NCBI RefSeq assembly: GCF_007289895.1
Contig: NZ_CP041660.1
Span: forward strand, 2,046,001 to 2,110,000
Source: Catenovulum sediminis
GTDB taxonomy: Bacteria > Pseudomonadota > Gammaproteobacteria > Enterobacterales > Alteromonadaceae
Length of the DNA stretch: 64,000 nucleotides
Reading direction: 5' to 3'
Below, one piece after another: positions 1 to 8,679 of this stretch (position 1 is the first letter of the stretch; every line of letters begins with the position of its first letter). The notes beneath the pieces were generated by a model. The model was not told the DNA's origin and made no database searches. It saw only the letters and a program-made list of their open reading frames with translations. The translations under genes and the position numbers were made by a program.

Positions 1-1031
1 TAAGTGTCCTGCCTGATTACGATGTAGTGGTATTTTCCGATTACAACAAAGGTTCTTTGTTGTATATCTCTGAAATGATTCAAATTGCCCGGGCGCAAGG
101 CAAAAAAGTACTAATCGATCCAAAACAAAGCGATTTAACTTTGTATCGTGGTGCCAATATAATCACGCCTAATTTAGGTGAATTTAAACTTGCCGGAGGT
201 GATGCTGCAAACGAAGAGAGCATCGCACTGAGTACGCGTAAACTGATGGCGGATGCGGGTATCGAATCGGTTTTATTAACGCGCAGTGAACAGGGCATGT
301 CTGCCATTACCGCAACTGAAAAAGTTGATATGCCGGCTCAGGTACGGGAGGTTAGTGATGTGACCGGTGCAGGTGATACGGTAATTGCGACCTTAGCGGT
401 TATGACCGCTCTGGGTTTACCCATCAGTCAGGCCGCGGAATATGCAAACCTTGCAGCCGGTATTGTGGTCGCAAAATTGGGCGCTGCGACCGTTCGACCT
501 GAAGAACTTGCTCGCCAAGTCAATCAACAAATGTTAACGGCAGGTCAGCATTATCAATGTCCGTTTGATGATGTTTTACAACATATTGAATTCGCGCGTC
601 AGGCTGGGGAAAAAATAGTCTTTACCAATGGATGTTTTGACATTTTACATGCAGGCCATGTAGCGTATTTAGAAAAAGCAAAATCGCTCGGCGACCGTTT
701 GGTTTTAGGCTTAAATACAGATGATAGTATCAGCCGTTTAAAAGGGCCGTCTCGACCGGTTAATCCTTTGGCCCAGCGTGCGGCCGTTATGACAGCGTTA
801 AAATCTGTCGACTGGGTTATCCCTTTTGGTAAAGAAGGGGATGATACACCACTTGAATTAATCAAGTCTGTTAAACCCGATGTTTTGGTTAAAGGCGGTG
901 ATTATACAATTGATACTATTGTTGGTGCAGAGTTTGTTCAGCAAAATGGTGGGCAGGTCAGTGTTATCAAGTTTGTTGATGGCTGTTCGACATCTGGCAT
1001 GATTGAACGCATTTTAGAAAAACAAAACTGA
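1..1031 (+). CDS. hldE: Bifunctional D-glycero-beta-D-manno-heptose-7-phosphate kinase / heptose-1-phosphate adenylyltransferase, 5' truncated
   Basis: Makes ADP-heptose for the LPS inner core in the cytoplasm: the N-terminal ribokinase-type domain phosphorylates heptose 7-phosphate and the C-terminal domain transfers AMP. The reading frame is open from base 3, so the start lies outside the window and roughly the first third of the kinase is missing. Visible are the PfkB-type end motif DVTGAGDT (near 357-380) and the nucleotidyltransferase signature [13 protein letters not shown] (near 620-660) with its HxGH element. It ends one base before the next gene, waaA, so the two are probably co-transcribed. 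Identity is clear. Confidence 0.95.
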   Translation, partial: SVLPDYDVVVFSDYNKGSLLYISEMIQIARAQGKKVLIDPKQSDLTLYRGANIITPNLGEFKLAGGDAANEESIALSTRKLMADAGIESVLLTRSEQGMSAITATEKVDMPAQVREVSDVTGAGDTVIATLAVMTALGLPISQAAEYANLAAGIVVAKLGAATVRPEELARQVNQQMLTAGQHYQCPFDDVLQHIEFARQAGEKIVFTNGCFDILHAGHVAYLEKAKSLGDRLVLGLNTDDSISRLKGPSRPVNPLAQRAAVMTALKSVDWVIPFGKEGDDTPLELIKSVKPDVLVKGGDYTIDTIVGAEFVQQNGGQVSVIKFVDGCSTSGMIERILEKQN

Positions 1032-1032
1032 G

Positions 1033-2310
1033 TTGATTTTGTTGAATCGTTTTAGTTATAGCTTGTGCTGGTATCTAATATTGCCTGTGATAATTTGTTA
1101 TTTAGGTTATCGCAGCTTGTTCGACAGAAGGTACCGGAACGGTTTCTGGCAAAGACTGGGTTTTATTCCCACACACATAAAACAAACATGCAAGCAGCAG
1201 TGCATTCATGTGCATTGTGCCTCTATGGGAGAAGTTAACGCCGCTGCCCCTTTGATTAAACAATTGCTTAAAACCTACCCTGAGTTAAGTCTTGTTGTGA
1301 CCAATAGTACACCAACAGGTGCTCAGCAGGTTGAAAAACTGTTTGCTGGGCAAGTTATTCAACTGATGGCGCCACTGGACAGTTGGGATGCTAGCCGGCG
1401 TTTTTCTCAAGCTTTACAACCTAGATTAAGTTTATTTACTGAAGTTGAAATATGGCCAAATTGGCTGGCCAGCATTAAAAGTACAGGTGCAACTCTGATT
1501 CTGATTAATGCGAGATTGTCGGAAAATTCGCTCCGTTCGTATCAGAAATTTGCTACTTTGTTTAAACCTGCATTGGCGTGTTTTGACGTCATTGCCGCGC
1601 AAAATAAAACATATCAGGCCCGTTATCAGGCGTTTAATCGCAATATACAAATATGTGGAAATTTGAAGTTTGATATCCAGTTAGATGAAAGGTTGCCGGA
1701 ACAAATTATTCAATTGCATTCACAGCACCATTTAAAACGTAAGATTTGGATTGCCGCGAGCGTTCATCCGGGGGAATACGAGATCATAATTGCTGCGCAT
1801 CAAAAAATATTACAGCAATTTCCGGATGCGTTATTAATTGTCGCGCCACGTCACTCAGAACGTTTTGTACAAGTTGCGCAATACTTAAAAAAAGAAAGCC
1901 ATTTTAACTTCGTTTTGCGTAGCCAAGCTTCAACGGTTGAAGCGCATACTCAAGTTTGGTTATTAGACTCTTTGGGGGAACTCATGCAATTTTATGCTTT
2001 AGCCGATATTGCATTTGTTGGTGGCAGTTTAGTTAATCGAGGTGGGCATAACCCACTGGAACCGGCCGCGTTAGGAAAGCCTATTTTAATGGGACCCAAA
2101 CAAAATAACTGTGCCGATATGTGCGCAACATTAGCCGCCGCCGGTGCGTTTAAAACTGTTTCGGATGTAACGCAGATAGCTGATTCGGTTATTGACTATT
2201 GGTTATCGGATACGCTATTACATCAAGCTTCAGTTGCGGCGAACGAGGTGGTGATGATCAATCAGGGCGCGGTACAAAAAACCATGAGTGTCATTAATGA
2301 TTTGGCTTAA
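1033..2310 (+). CDS. waaA: 3-deoxy-D-manno-octulosonic acid transferase (Kdo transferase)
   Basis: GT30 enzyme that adds Kdo to lipid A precursor at the inner membrane. The 425-residue length is normal. An N-terminal hydrophobic segment (about residues 8-25) anchors it. The motif HCASMGEVNAAAPLI and the later GGSLVNRGGHNPLEPAA nucleotide-sugar region are typical of the family. There is no ATG near the start: TTG at 1033 or TTG at 1042 are the candidates, the second having a GAG at 1030-1032 as a weak ribosome site. It lies directly after hldE. Confidence 0.93.
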   Translation: MILLNRFSYSLCWYLILPVIICYLGYRSLFDRRYRNGFWQRLGFIPTHIKQTCKQQCIHVHCASMGEVNAAAPLIKQLLKTYPELSLVVTNSTPTGAQQVEKLFAGQVIQLMAPLDSWDASRRFSQALQPRLSLFTEVEIWPNWLASIKSTGATLILINARLSENSLRSYQKFATLFKPALACFDVIAAQNKTYQARYQAFNRNIQICGNLKFDIQLDERLPEQIIQLHSQHHLKRKIWIAASVHPGEYEIIIAAHQKILQQFPDALLIVAPRHSERFVQVAQYLKKESHFNFVLRSQASTVEAHTQVWLLDSLGELMQFYALADIAFVGGSLVNRGGHNPLEPAALGKPILMGPKQNNCADMCATLAAAGAFKTVSDVTQIADSVIDYWLSDTLLHQASVAANEVVMINQGAVQKTMSVINDLA

Positions 2311-2333
2311 GGTCGAATGCTCGGGCATTCAAT

Positions 2334-3068
2334 TTAACGAAGGACTCTGTTTATCTCTGATTGGTAAGCTAATAATAAGGTTTGCCAGTTGCTAAAATGC
2401 CAGTGCAAACTGGGGTATTTCCCTTTTTCTTTATGAAAAGATTTGAGCAATCTTTTAAGGTTGTTTTGTTGCCAACTGACTTTGGGATCGATGATTTGTC
2501 CACGGTCAAAATCGATGAGCCAAGTTTGCCCTTGTTCATCTAGCATAATGTTGTGAATATTTAGATCGGCGTGATACACCCCTTTCAGGTGAAATTCTGC
2601 AATTGTTTTGCCGATGTTTTGCCAGATTTCAGCTTCGATAGGACGTTTTTTGAGAATGTGAAACAAATCCTGTGCGGCAGATATTTGCTGCATGATGATA
2701 TCCGCAGTATACAGTGGCCATTTACGTTTAAGTCTTGCTGCAATAGGTTTGGGTACCGCTAAGCCCAAATCCGATAGCTTTTCTAGCAATGCAAACTCGC
2801 GATACACTCTCGACTTTTTCAACCCCAGATAAAAATAACCATCGCGTGCTATTTTTCCAATTAAACCGCCGCGATAATAATGGCGTAGTACAAAATTGCG
2901 CTCTTTGTGTCGAAAAAAATAAGTCGTATTGCGGCCAACAGAGTGGCCTATGATTGCATTTTGTTGTTGCCAGTATTCAACCGAAAACCACTGAGAACTC
3001 ACCTCTAAGTTTGTCTTAGCAGGTAAAATAAGATGCTCGGAGTTTGTGATTGATTGAATTTGTGGCAA
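2334..3068 (-). CDS. kdkA: 3-deoxy-D-manno-octulosonic acid kinase
   Basis: Phosphorylates Kdo at O-4 on the LPS inner core. The 244 residues carry the protein-kinase-like catalytic signature YHADLNIHNIML followed by LIDFDRG, as in the KdkA/RfaP family, and the N-terminal WQQQNAI segment typical of KdkA. It is convergent with waaA and divergent from the GT9 gene. A Kdo kinase is usual in species with a single Kdo on lipid A, which fits the neighbouring waaA. The start is a TTG at 3068 without a strong ribosome site, so the exact N terminus is uncertain. Confidence 0.88.
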   Translation of the reverse strand: MPQIQSITNSEHLILPAKTNLEVSSQWFSVEYWQQQNAIIGHSVGRNTTYFFRHKERNFVLRHYYRGGLIGKIARDGYFYLGLKKSRVYREFALLEKLSDLGLAVPKPIAARLKRKWPLYTADIIMQQISAAQDLFHILKKRPIEAEIWQNIGKTIAEFHLKGVYHADLNIHNIMLDEQGQTWLIDFDRGQIIDPKVSWQQNNLKRLLKSFHKEKGKYPSLHWHFSNWQTLLLAYQSEINRVLR

Positions 3069-3161
3069 AATTTCACGCTCTGTTGTTTTTCGCTGAGTAT
3101 AACCGACTCAATCGCGTTCAACAAACTGTTGTCTATTTTGGGAGCCTTACGGATTAGTTTT

Positions 3162-4217
3162 ATGCGAGATGCAGCTTCAATTCGTTCTATATGTATATTG
3201 CGATTGTCAGCGATTGGCGATGTTTGCCATGCGCTTTCTACGGTACAAGCCATTCGTGATTATTATCCTCGAGCTCAAATCACCTGGATTGTGGGCAAAG
3301 TTGAATATCAACTGTTAAATGGCATTGAAGGGATAAACTTTGTCGTCTTTGATAAAAAACTAGGTTGGCGGGCTTATGCAAAATTGCGAAAAGATTTACC
3401 GCAAACCTTTGATGTATTGTTGCATATGCAACTGGCATTGCGAGCTAATATAGCGGCATTTTTTATTAAAGCTAAGCGCAAAATTGGATTTCCGAAAAAT
3501 TTATCAAAAGAATTACATAGTCTGGTTATAGATGAATCTTGCTCAATGCCGAACAACCCACATGTGTATGATGGCTTTGCTGCCTTCGCACATGCGATTG
3601 GTGTGCCGGCTTTTCAAGCGAATTGGCAATTTAACCTGCCTAAAGATGCACAAGATTGGGCTCTGCAACAAATCAATGAACAGCAACCGACATTGATAAT
3701 TTCGGCCGGGGCCAGCAAGGCTGAACGTAATTGGTTGCCTGAACGATATGCTGCGGTTGCAGATTATGCGGTTGAAAAAGGATTTAAAGTGATACTAACG
3801 GGCGGTCCAACTGAGTTAGAGCGTGCGTTAGCGACTGAAATTGAGCAGCACTCAACAAGCCAACTTATCAACTTGGTTGGTCAATCGAATCTAAAACAGT
3901 TATTGGCCCTGTTAGGAAAAGCCGACATAGTGATTGCCCCTGACACCGGACCTGCGCATATGGCAGTCACACAGAAAACGCCTGTTGTTGGATTGTATGC
4001 ACATAGCAACCCAGCTCGTACTGGGCCCTATCTATATCAAGACTATGTGGTGGAAAGTTATCATCAACATCTGTTGGCGCAAACTGGCAAAACAGCACCG
4101 CAGTCAAAGTGGGGCAAACGGGTAAAAGGCGAAAGTTTAATGTCAGCTATTAGTGTGCAGCAAGTGACAGATATGCTAGATCGAATTATTCAAGAAGAGA
4201 AAATTAATGTCTTATAA
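3162..4217 (+). CDS. Glycosyltransferase family 9 protein, LPS heptosyltransferase type
   Basis: ADP-heptose:LPS heptosyltransferase family protein, acting on the cytoplasmic face of the inner membrane during core assembly. The ATG at 3162 (352 residues) is preferred: the family begins shortly before the ICILRLSAIGDV segment seen here, whereas the longer open frame from 3054 would overlap kdkA on the other strand. The C-terminal DTGPAHMAV motif is the GT9 donor-binding signature. It overlaps gmhB by 11 bases, implying coupling. Which heptose or other sugar it transfers (WaaC, WaaF or OpsX type) cannot be decided from sequence alone. Confidence 0.85.
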   Translation: MRDAASIRSICILRLSAIGDVCHALSTVQAIRDYYPRAQITWIVGKVEYQLLNGIEGINFVVFDKKLGWRAYAKLRKDLPQTFDVLLHMQLALRANIAAFFIKAKRKIGFPKNLSKELHSLVIDESCSMPNNPHVYDGFAAFAHAIGVPAFQANWQFNLPKDAQDWALQQINEQQPTLIISAGASKAERNWLPERYAAVADYAVEKGFKVILTGGPTELERALATEIEQHSTSQLINLVGQSNLKQLLALLGKADIVIAPDTGPAHMAVTQKTPVVGLYAHSNPARTGPYLYQDYVVESYHQHLLAQTGKTAPQSKWGKRVKGESLMSAISVQQVTDMLDRIIQEEKINVL

Positions 4218-4740
4218 AGCTTTATTTTTAGATCGCGACGGTGTTATCAATGTTGATCGCGGTTATGTACATACAATCAGTGAATTTGAGTTTGTTCCCG
4301 GTATTTTTGATCTGTGTTTAAAGGCACAACAGCAAGGTTACAAAATAGTTGTTGTGACCAATCAGTCGGGAATTGCTCGGGGCTTTTATACAGAAGACGA
4401 TGTGCGTCGCTTGCATATTTGGATGAGTCAAAGGTTCGCCCAGCACAATGTGCTTGTTTCCGCTATTTATTATTGTCCCCACCATCCAGATCACGGCGGT
4501 GTACAGTATCAGCATAATTGTTTGTGTCGAAAACCTAATCCCGGCATGATAAAGCGCGCTGCCCGTGAGGGCGATATTGATTTAGCAAATTCAATTATGG
4601 TCGGTGACAAAATATCTGACATGCAAGCCGCACAATCGGCGGGCATTACAAACCGAGTTTTAGTTTCAAAAACCTTAGCGGGTGATTCGACTCACCATGC
4701 GACACGGGTCGTCAGTCTAATCGAACATATTGAACTGTAA
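4207..4740 (+). CDS. gmhB: D-glycero-beta-D-manno-heptose 1,7-bisphosphate 7-phosphatase
   Basis: HAD-superfamily phosphatase that removes the 7-phosphate of heptose bisphosphate, the step between the two HldE activities. At 177 residues it has the usual length. The N-terminal LFLDRDGVIN motif carries the DxD nucleophile/acid pair, VVTNQSG is HAD motif II, and the CPHH...CLCRKP segment (about residues 95-112) is the zinc-binding loop of GmhB. The start overlaps the upstream heptosyltransferase gene. Downstream lies a 454-base stretch with no protein gene. Confidence 0.95.
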   Translation: MSYKALFLDRDGVINVDRGYVHTISEFEFVPGIFDLCLKAQQQGYKIVVVTNQSGIARGFYTEDDVRRLHIWMSQRFAQHNVLVSAIYYCPHHPDHGGVQYQHNCLCRKPNPGMIKRAAREGDIDLANSIMVGDKISDMQAAQSAGITNRVLVSKTLAGDSTHHATRVVSLIEHIEL

Positions 4741-4745
4741 AAACT

Positions 4746-4848
4746 AAAAAAGGTAGCGGTGATACGGAGTGCAATGAGCTAACAGTCCGTATCACCGCCA
4801 CAAGCCACGGAGATAGAGTTGATAACTGTGGGTGTGATTATCAACTCT
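4746..4848 (-). ncRNA. Candidate Fur-repressed trans-acting small RNA, about 103 nt
   Basis: Seen directly: on the minus strand a sigma70-like promoter (4855-4882) is followed at the expected +1 (4848) by an 11-bp perfect hairpin (arms 4838-4848 and 4815-4825, 12-nt C-rich loop), then a single-stranded linker containing UCUCC, then a 13-bp perfect hairpin (arms 4786-4798 and 4756-4768, 17-nt loop) and a run of six U (4751-4746). That is the layout of an intrinsic terminator and of bacterial small RNAs. Three palindromic Fur-box cores surround the promoter. A role like RyhB or PrrF in iron sparing is inferred; the terminator loop has only a loose likeness to the RyhB core. Confidence 0.62.
4756..4798 (-). 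terminator. Intrinsic terminator of the candidate small RNA
   Basis: Perfect 13-bp stem (GCGGTGATACGGA and its complement) with a 17-nt loop. On the minus strand it is followed by TACC and six T (4751-4746). On the plus strand no T run follows, so it is not a good terminator for gmhB. Confidence 0.65.
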
Positions 4849-4854
4849 GCAATC

Positions 4855-4882
4855 ATCATATCAGCACTTTTTATAAATGCAA
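4855..4882 (-). promoter_or_regulatory. Minus-strand sigma70 promoter of the candidate small RNA
   Basis: Read on the minus strand, TTGCAT (4882-4877) and TATGAT (4860-4855) are separated by 16 bases, and the predicted +1 falls on 4848, the first base of the 5' hairpin. The AT-rich spacer also fits. No protein gene on the minus strand follows, only the two hairpins and the U run. Confidence 0.6.
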
Positions 4883-4884
4883 AT

Positions 4885-4926
4885 GGAAATGATTATCAAT
4901 TGCGGTGTTTTTTGATAATCATTTGC
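4885..4926. promoter_or_regulatory. Tandem Fur boxes next to the small-RNA promoter
   Basis: Two copies of the palindromic core TGATWATCA lie at 4890-4898 and 4913-4921. Aligned to the classical 19-bp Fur box, 4885-4903 matches about 14 positions and 4908-4926 about 13. A third core lies at 4835-4843, just inside the transcript. Together the cores bracket the -35 and +1 of the minus-strand promoter, the arrangement expected for iron-dependent repression. The two upstream cores also form a 12-bp inverted repeat with each other (4887-4898 and 4913-4924). Confidence 0.6.
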
Positions 4927-5096
4927 TATTAGTAGCTTAGAATTTGTTCTATAAAATCTTTCTCAGTATCTTTTCCCATTTTTTACCACTTTTCAGCCAC
5001 TTGTATAGCGGCCCTCTCAGAACAGCGATTACTACACATTTTGAATGTTATTTATGCCTTGACAAAATGTAGAGGCAAACACAAACTGTGCAAATG

Positions 5097-5121
5097 TGGT
5101 ATAAAGTGGGGTAAAGTGGAT
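5097..5121 (+). promoter_or_regulatory. MraZ operator: three TGGNN repeats at 10-bp spacing
   Basis: TGGTA (5097-5101), TGGGG (5107-5111) and TGGAT (5117-5121) are separated by five-base spacers, two of which are both TAAAG. MraZ is known to bind TGGGN direct repeats with 5-nt spacers upstream of its own gene, so this is a probable autoregulatory site. A TTGACA at 5059-5064 lies upstream as a candidate -35, but I see no convincing -10 at the right distance from it. Confidence 0.7.
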
Positions 5122-5194
5122 CAAAATGTAAGATTCACAATAAAAACCCTGATTAAATATACAGTTAACTGATGAATTAATAGGCTAATCAACC

Positions 5195-5653
5195 GTGTTT
5201 AGGGGCTCAAGTGCCATCACAATGGATAACAAAGGTCGGATAACAATCCCGACGCGTTATCGCGATCCACTGCAAGAAGGTTGCGGTGGTGAGGTGATTT
5301 GCACAACAGACTTAAACCAACCTTGCTTGTTGTTGTATCCGATGAGCGAGTGGGAATCGGTTGAAAAGCGGTTGCGTGGTTTATCTGACATGGTACCCAC
5401 CGAGCGGATGTTTAAGCGACGGGTGTTGGGTAATGCAGCTGAACTGGAAATCGATAAAAGCGGACGACTATTAATTCCGCCTATTTTGCGACAGTTTGCA
5501 CAATTAGAAAAACAAGTCACCTTGGTCGGACAACTCAATAAATTTGAGATTTGGAGTCAGCAGACTTGGGAGGCTCAAATGCAAGCTGATATGGAGCTGA
5601 TTAACTCAGCCGATTTCGAGCTGACAGAAAGATTACAAGACTTTACTTTATAA
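5195..5653 (+). CDS. mraZ: Transcriptional regulator MraZ
   Basis: First gene of the dcw cluster, a DNA-binding repressor of that cluster. Its 152 residues show two AbrB-like half domains, each marked by a GR turn: [10 protein letters not shown] (about residues 10-19) and DKSGRLLIP (about 89-97). The start is GTG at 5195. Its probable binding site lies about 75 bases upstream of the start. rsmH follows after 20 bases. Confidence 0.95.
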   Translation: MFRGSSAITMDNKGRITIPTRYRDPLQEGCGGEVICTTDLNQPCLLLYPMSEWESVEKRLRGLSDMVPTERMFKRRVLGNAAELEIDKSGRLLIPPILRQFAQLEKQVTLVGQLNKFEIWSQQTWEAQMQADMELINSADFELTERLQDFTL

Positions 5654-5673
5654 ATAAAAAAACTGAGCGATAC

Positions 5674-6615
5674 ATGCAAGAGTCAAGCGGCCATATTAGC
5701 GTTTTATTAAAAGAATCTGTTGACGGATTGGCTATCAAAAAAGATGGCATCTATTTAGATTGCACATTTGGTCGCGGAGGACATAGCCGAGCGATATTAG
5801 AAAGGTTGGGCGCGCAAGGTCGTTTGTTGGCATTTGACCAAGATCCGACCGCGATAGCTTGGGCCGATAAATATTTCAATGATCCGAGGTTTGAGATTAT
5901 TCATGGCAACTTTAGTCAAATTGCCAGTGAAATAGAAGCGCGCAATTTAGTTGGCAAAATTGATGGTGTGTTGATGGATCTCGGTGTGAGCTCGCCACAA
6001 TTGGATGAGGCAGAACGTGGTTTTAGTTTTATGCGGGACGGACCTTTGGATATGCGTATGAATCCGACTATCGGAGTGAGTGCATCAGACTGGTTACAAA
6101 CCGCTAAAGAAGAAGATATTAGTTTTGCTTTAAAAGAATATGGCGAAGAAAGGTTTGCGCGAAAGATCGCAAGAGCCATTGTGCATGATCGGGTGGAGAA
6201 AGCTTTTACCCGTACAGCGCAATTAGCGGGTCTATTAGAACGTATTATTAAGAAAAAAGAACCGGGCAAACACCCAGCGACGCGAACCTTTCAAGCGTTG
6301 CGTATTCAGGTCAACGGTGAGCTAGATGCGATAAAAGAGGCCTTGCAGGGGGCGTTAGATGTGGTGGCGATTGGTGGTCGCTTGTCGGTTATTAGCTTCC
6401 ACTCACTTGAAGATCGCATCGTTAAGCGATTTTTTAGTACGCAAAGTAAAGCAAAGGTTGTCCCTAAAGGGCTACCGATTACTGATGCTGAGTTAAACAA
6501 AGACATCAAATTAAAGTTAATTGGTAAAGCGTTAAAACCGAGTGATGAAGAAGTCTCAGCCAATCCTAGAGCGAGAAGCTCAGTGTTAAGGGTTGCCGAG
6601 CGTGTCGGACGATAA
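5674..6615 (+). CDS. rsmH: 16S rRNA (cytosine(1402)-N(4))-methyltransferase
   Basis: SAM-dependent enzyme that N4-methylates C1402 in the decoding centre of 16S rRNA. The 313 residues contain the family motif [16 protein letters not shown] (SAM binding), [18 protein letters not shown], and the C-terminal [15 protein letters not shown] block. The length is standard. It is second in the dcw operon and its 3' end overlaps the start of ftsL. Confidence 0.97.
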   Translation: MQESSGHISVLLKESVDGLAIKKDGIYLDCTFGRGGHSRAILERLGAQGRLLAFDQDPTAIAWADKYFNDPRFEIIHGNFSQIASEIEARNLVGKIDGVLMDLGVSSPQLDEAERGFSFMRDGPLDMRMNPTIGVSASDWLQTAKEEDISFALKEYGEERFARKIARAIVHDRVEKAFTRTAQLAGLLERIIKKKEPGKHPATRTFQALRIQVNGELDAIKEALQGALDVVAIGGRLSVISFHSLEDRIVKRFFSTQSKAKVVPKGLPITDAELNKDIKLKLIGKALKPSDEEVSANPRARSSVLRVAERVGR

Positions 6616-6943
6616 AAAAAAATTAAATGAAAAATCACGACTGCCAAATTTGGCGCTGGTGATAATTAAAGACTGGTTTAATCATTTTTTTATCATGTTT
6701 TTGATTATTGCCGTTTTAGTCAGTGGTTATGCCGTTATCTACTATGCGTGGAGTAACAGGCAACTGAATGCTGAATACCAGAGATTGTTGGAAAACAAAG
6801 ATAAATTAGATGTGGATTGGCGGCATATGTTGTTAGAGCACAATGCCTTGTCCGAGCACAACAGAATAGAACAAATAGCAAGAGATAAATTGAAAATGGT
6901 GCGCCCACAGGGGGCTCAGGAAAAAGTGATTAAACAACCATGA
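6602..6943 (+). CDS. ftsL: Cell division protein FtsL
   Basis: Small bitopic membrane protein that joins FtsB and FtsQ in the divisome and helps activate FtsWI. GTG at 6602 (113 residues) is preferred over TTG at 6593 because AAGGG at 6588-6592 lies nine bases before it. A single membrane segment (roughly residues 29-48) is followed by a periplasmic coiled-coil region. The position between rsmH and ftsI is diagnostic, since sequence conservation in this family is low. The stop overlaps the ftsI start in ATGA. Confidence 0.88.
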   Translation: MSDDKKKLNEKSRLPNLALVIIKDWFNHFFIMFLIIAVLVSGYAVIYYAWSNRQLNAEYQRLLENKDKLDVDWRHMLLEHNALSEHNRIEQIARDKLKMVRPQGAQEKVIKQP

Positions 6944-8679
6944 ATAAGCGTAAGCAGCTCAAACAAACTGGCACAGCGAAATGGCGGTTTTATACCGTTT
7001 TTGGCCTGATCGCGCTTGTTTTTTCTGCTTTATTAGCGCGTACAGCCTATATTCAGGTTATTTCTCCCGACATGTTACGTGCACAAGGTGACATGCGTAT
7101 AAAGCGTACTTTAGCTGACTCTGTTTTGCGTGGCATGATCACAGATAGAAATGGTTTAGAGTTAGCAATTAGCGTGCCTGTTGAGACCGTATGGGCAGAT
7201 CCGAAAAAAATTGCAGAAAGTAATTCGCTGAGCAAAGAGCGTGAGTGGCGCGCTTTGGCAGATATCCTAAGTTTAGATGTAGCAGAAACTAAACAGCGGG
7301 TATCCGCGAATCCACAGAGCCGGTTTGTCTATTTAGCGCGTCATGTCTCACCAGCTATGGCTGACTATGTAGAGCATTTAAAACTACCAGGTGTCTATTT
7401 GCGTGCTGAATCAAAACGTTATTACCCAGCAGCAGAAGTAAATGCGCATTTAGTTGGGATTACCAATATCGATGACATTGGAATAGATGGTATCGAAAAG
7501 TTGTTTGATGAAGCGTTAACTGGTGAAGAAGGTAAAAAACGCATCTTGCGTGATGCAAAAGGTCGTATTATCGATGTGCTGGAAGAAGAAGCACCGCAAC
7601 AGGCAAAAAATATTACACTGGCCATTGACCAGCGTATTCAAACTTTAGCCTACCAGGAGCTGAAAAAAGCCGTGCAATATTATCAGGCTGATTCAGGTTC
7701 GGTGGTTGCGGTTGATGTAGAAAGCGGTGAATTGTTGGCGATGGTCAATAACCCTTCTTACAATCCCAACAACCGCAAAACGATCACTCCGTCAGCGATG
7801 CGTAATCGTGCGATCACCGATACTTTTGAACCCGGCTCGACGGCCAAACCTTTAGCTGTTTTGGCTGCTTTAGAGTTTGGCAGTGTTAACGCCAATACGA
7901 TTATGAATACTTCTCCGGGCTGGATGCAAATTGGCGGACGGCGAGTTAGAGACAGTAAAAATCACGGTGAACTGACACTCGAAGGTATTCTTAAAAAATC
8001 TAGCAACGTAGGGACCACTAAGCTTGCGTTGTCATTGCCATCTGAAAACTTCCTAGACGCTTTTTATAATGCCGGTTTTGGCAGTGATACGGGAACCGGA
8101 TTGTTAGGTGAAAGCTCAGGTATATTTTATGACAGAAGACGTTGGTCAGATTTCGAATTGGCTACTCTATCTTTTGGCTATGGGGTATCTGTGACGCCGG
8201 TTCAACTGGCACAAATGTATGCGACCTTGGCAAATGGTGGAATTCGCCGACCGTTAAGCATATTAAAGTTAGATGAACCCTTACCCGGTGAGCGAGTGTT
8301 TAGCCACAGTTCAGCGAATCAACTGATTCGTATGATGGAATCAGTCACCGCTGAAGATGGCACAGGGAAAAAAGCCGCCGTTGATGGTTATCGCGTTGCG
8401 GGTAAAACTGGGACGTCACGTAAAGCGGTAGCAGGTGGGTATGGTAACGATTATGTTGGCTTGTTTGCCGGCTTAGCGCCTGTTTCCAATCCTAAAATTG
8501 CGTTGGTGGTTGTGATAAACAATCCAAAAGGCGATCAGTATTATGGTGGTGACGTAGCTGCGCCTGTATTTAGCAAGGTGATGGGGGGCGCACTGCAAAT
8601 TTTGAATATCCCAACCGACAAACAAGATGCAGATGAAATTCAGTTAGCTCAGATAAAAGGAGCGCGACCGGATGCCTGA
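6940..8679 (+). CDS. ftsI: Septal peptidoglycan transpeptidase PBP3
   Basis: Class B penicillin-binding protein that cross-links septal peptidoglycan together with FtsW. The 579 residues have an N-terminal membrane anchor (about 17-38), a pedestal domain, and a transpeptidase domain with all three active-site motifs: STAK at 300-303, SSN at 354-356 and KTG at 489-491. It overlaps ftsL by four bases and murE by eight, typical of the tightly packed dcw operon. Confidence 0.97.
   Translation: MNKRKQLKQTGTAKWRFYTVFGLIALVFSALLARTAYIQVISPDMLRAQGDMRIKRTLADSVLRGMITDRNGLELAISVPVETVWADPKKIAESNSLSKEREWRALADILSLDVAETKQRVSANPQSRFVYLARHVSPAMADYVEHLKLPGVYLRAESKRYYPAAEVNAHLVGITNIDDIGIDGIEKLFDEALTGEEGKKRILRDAKGRIIDVLEEEAPQQAKNITLAIDQRIQTLAYQELKKAVQYYQADSGSVVAVDVESGELLAMVNNPSYNPNNRKTITPSAMRNRAITDTFEPGSTAKPLAVLAALEFGSVNANTIMNTSPGWMQIGGRRVRDSKNHGELTLEGILKKSSNVGTTKLALSLPSENFLDAFYNAGFGSDTGTGLLGESSGIFYDRRRWSDFELATLSFGYGVSVTPVQLAQMYATLANGGIRRPLSILKLDEPLPGERVFSHSSANQLIRMMESVTAEDGTGKKAAVDGYRVAGKTGTSRKAVAGGYGNDYVGLFAGLAPVSNPKIALVVVINNPKGDQYYGGDVAAPVFSKVMGGALQILNIPTDKQDADEIQLAQIKGARPDA

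Noticed and set aside
3054-3161. N-terminal extension of the GT9 gene
   Set aside because: It overlaps kdkA on the other strand and precedes the family's normal N terminus; ATG at 3162 fits better.
4756-4848. Two strong hairpins read as plus-strand terminators of gmhB
   Set aside because: Neither is followed by a T run on the plus strand; the T run is on the minus strand, fitting a minus-strand transcript.
4885-4926. Fur boxes controlling mraZ
   Set aside because: They lie about 270-310 bases before mraZ, while a minus-strand promoter lies right against them.
6306-6647. Antisense open frame across rsmH and ftsL
   Set aside because: Composition is that of a reverse shadow; no ribosome site, domain or intergenic space.
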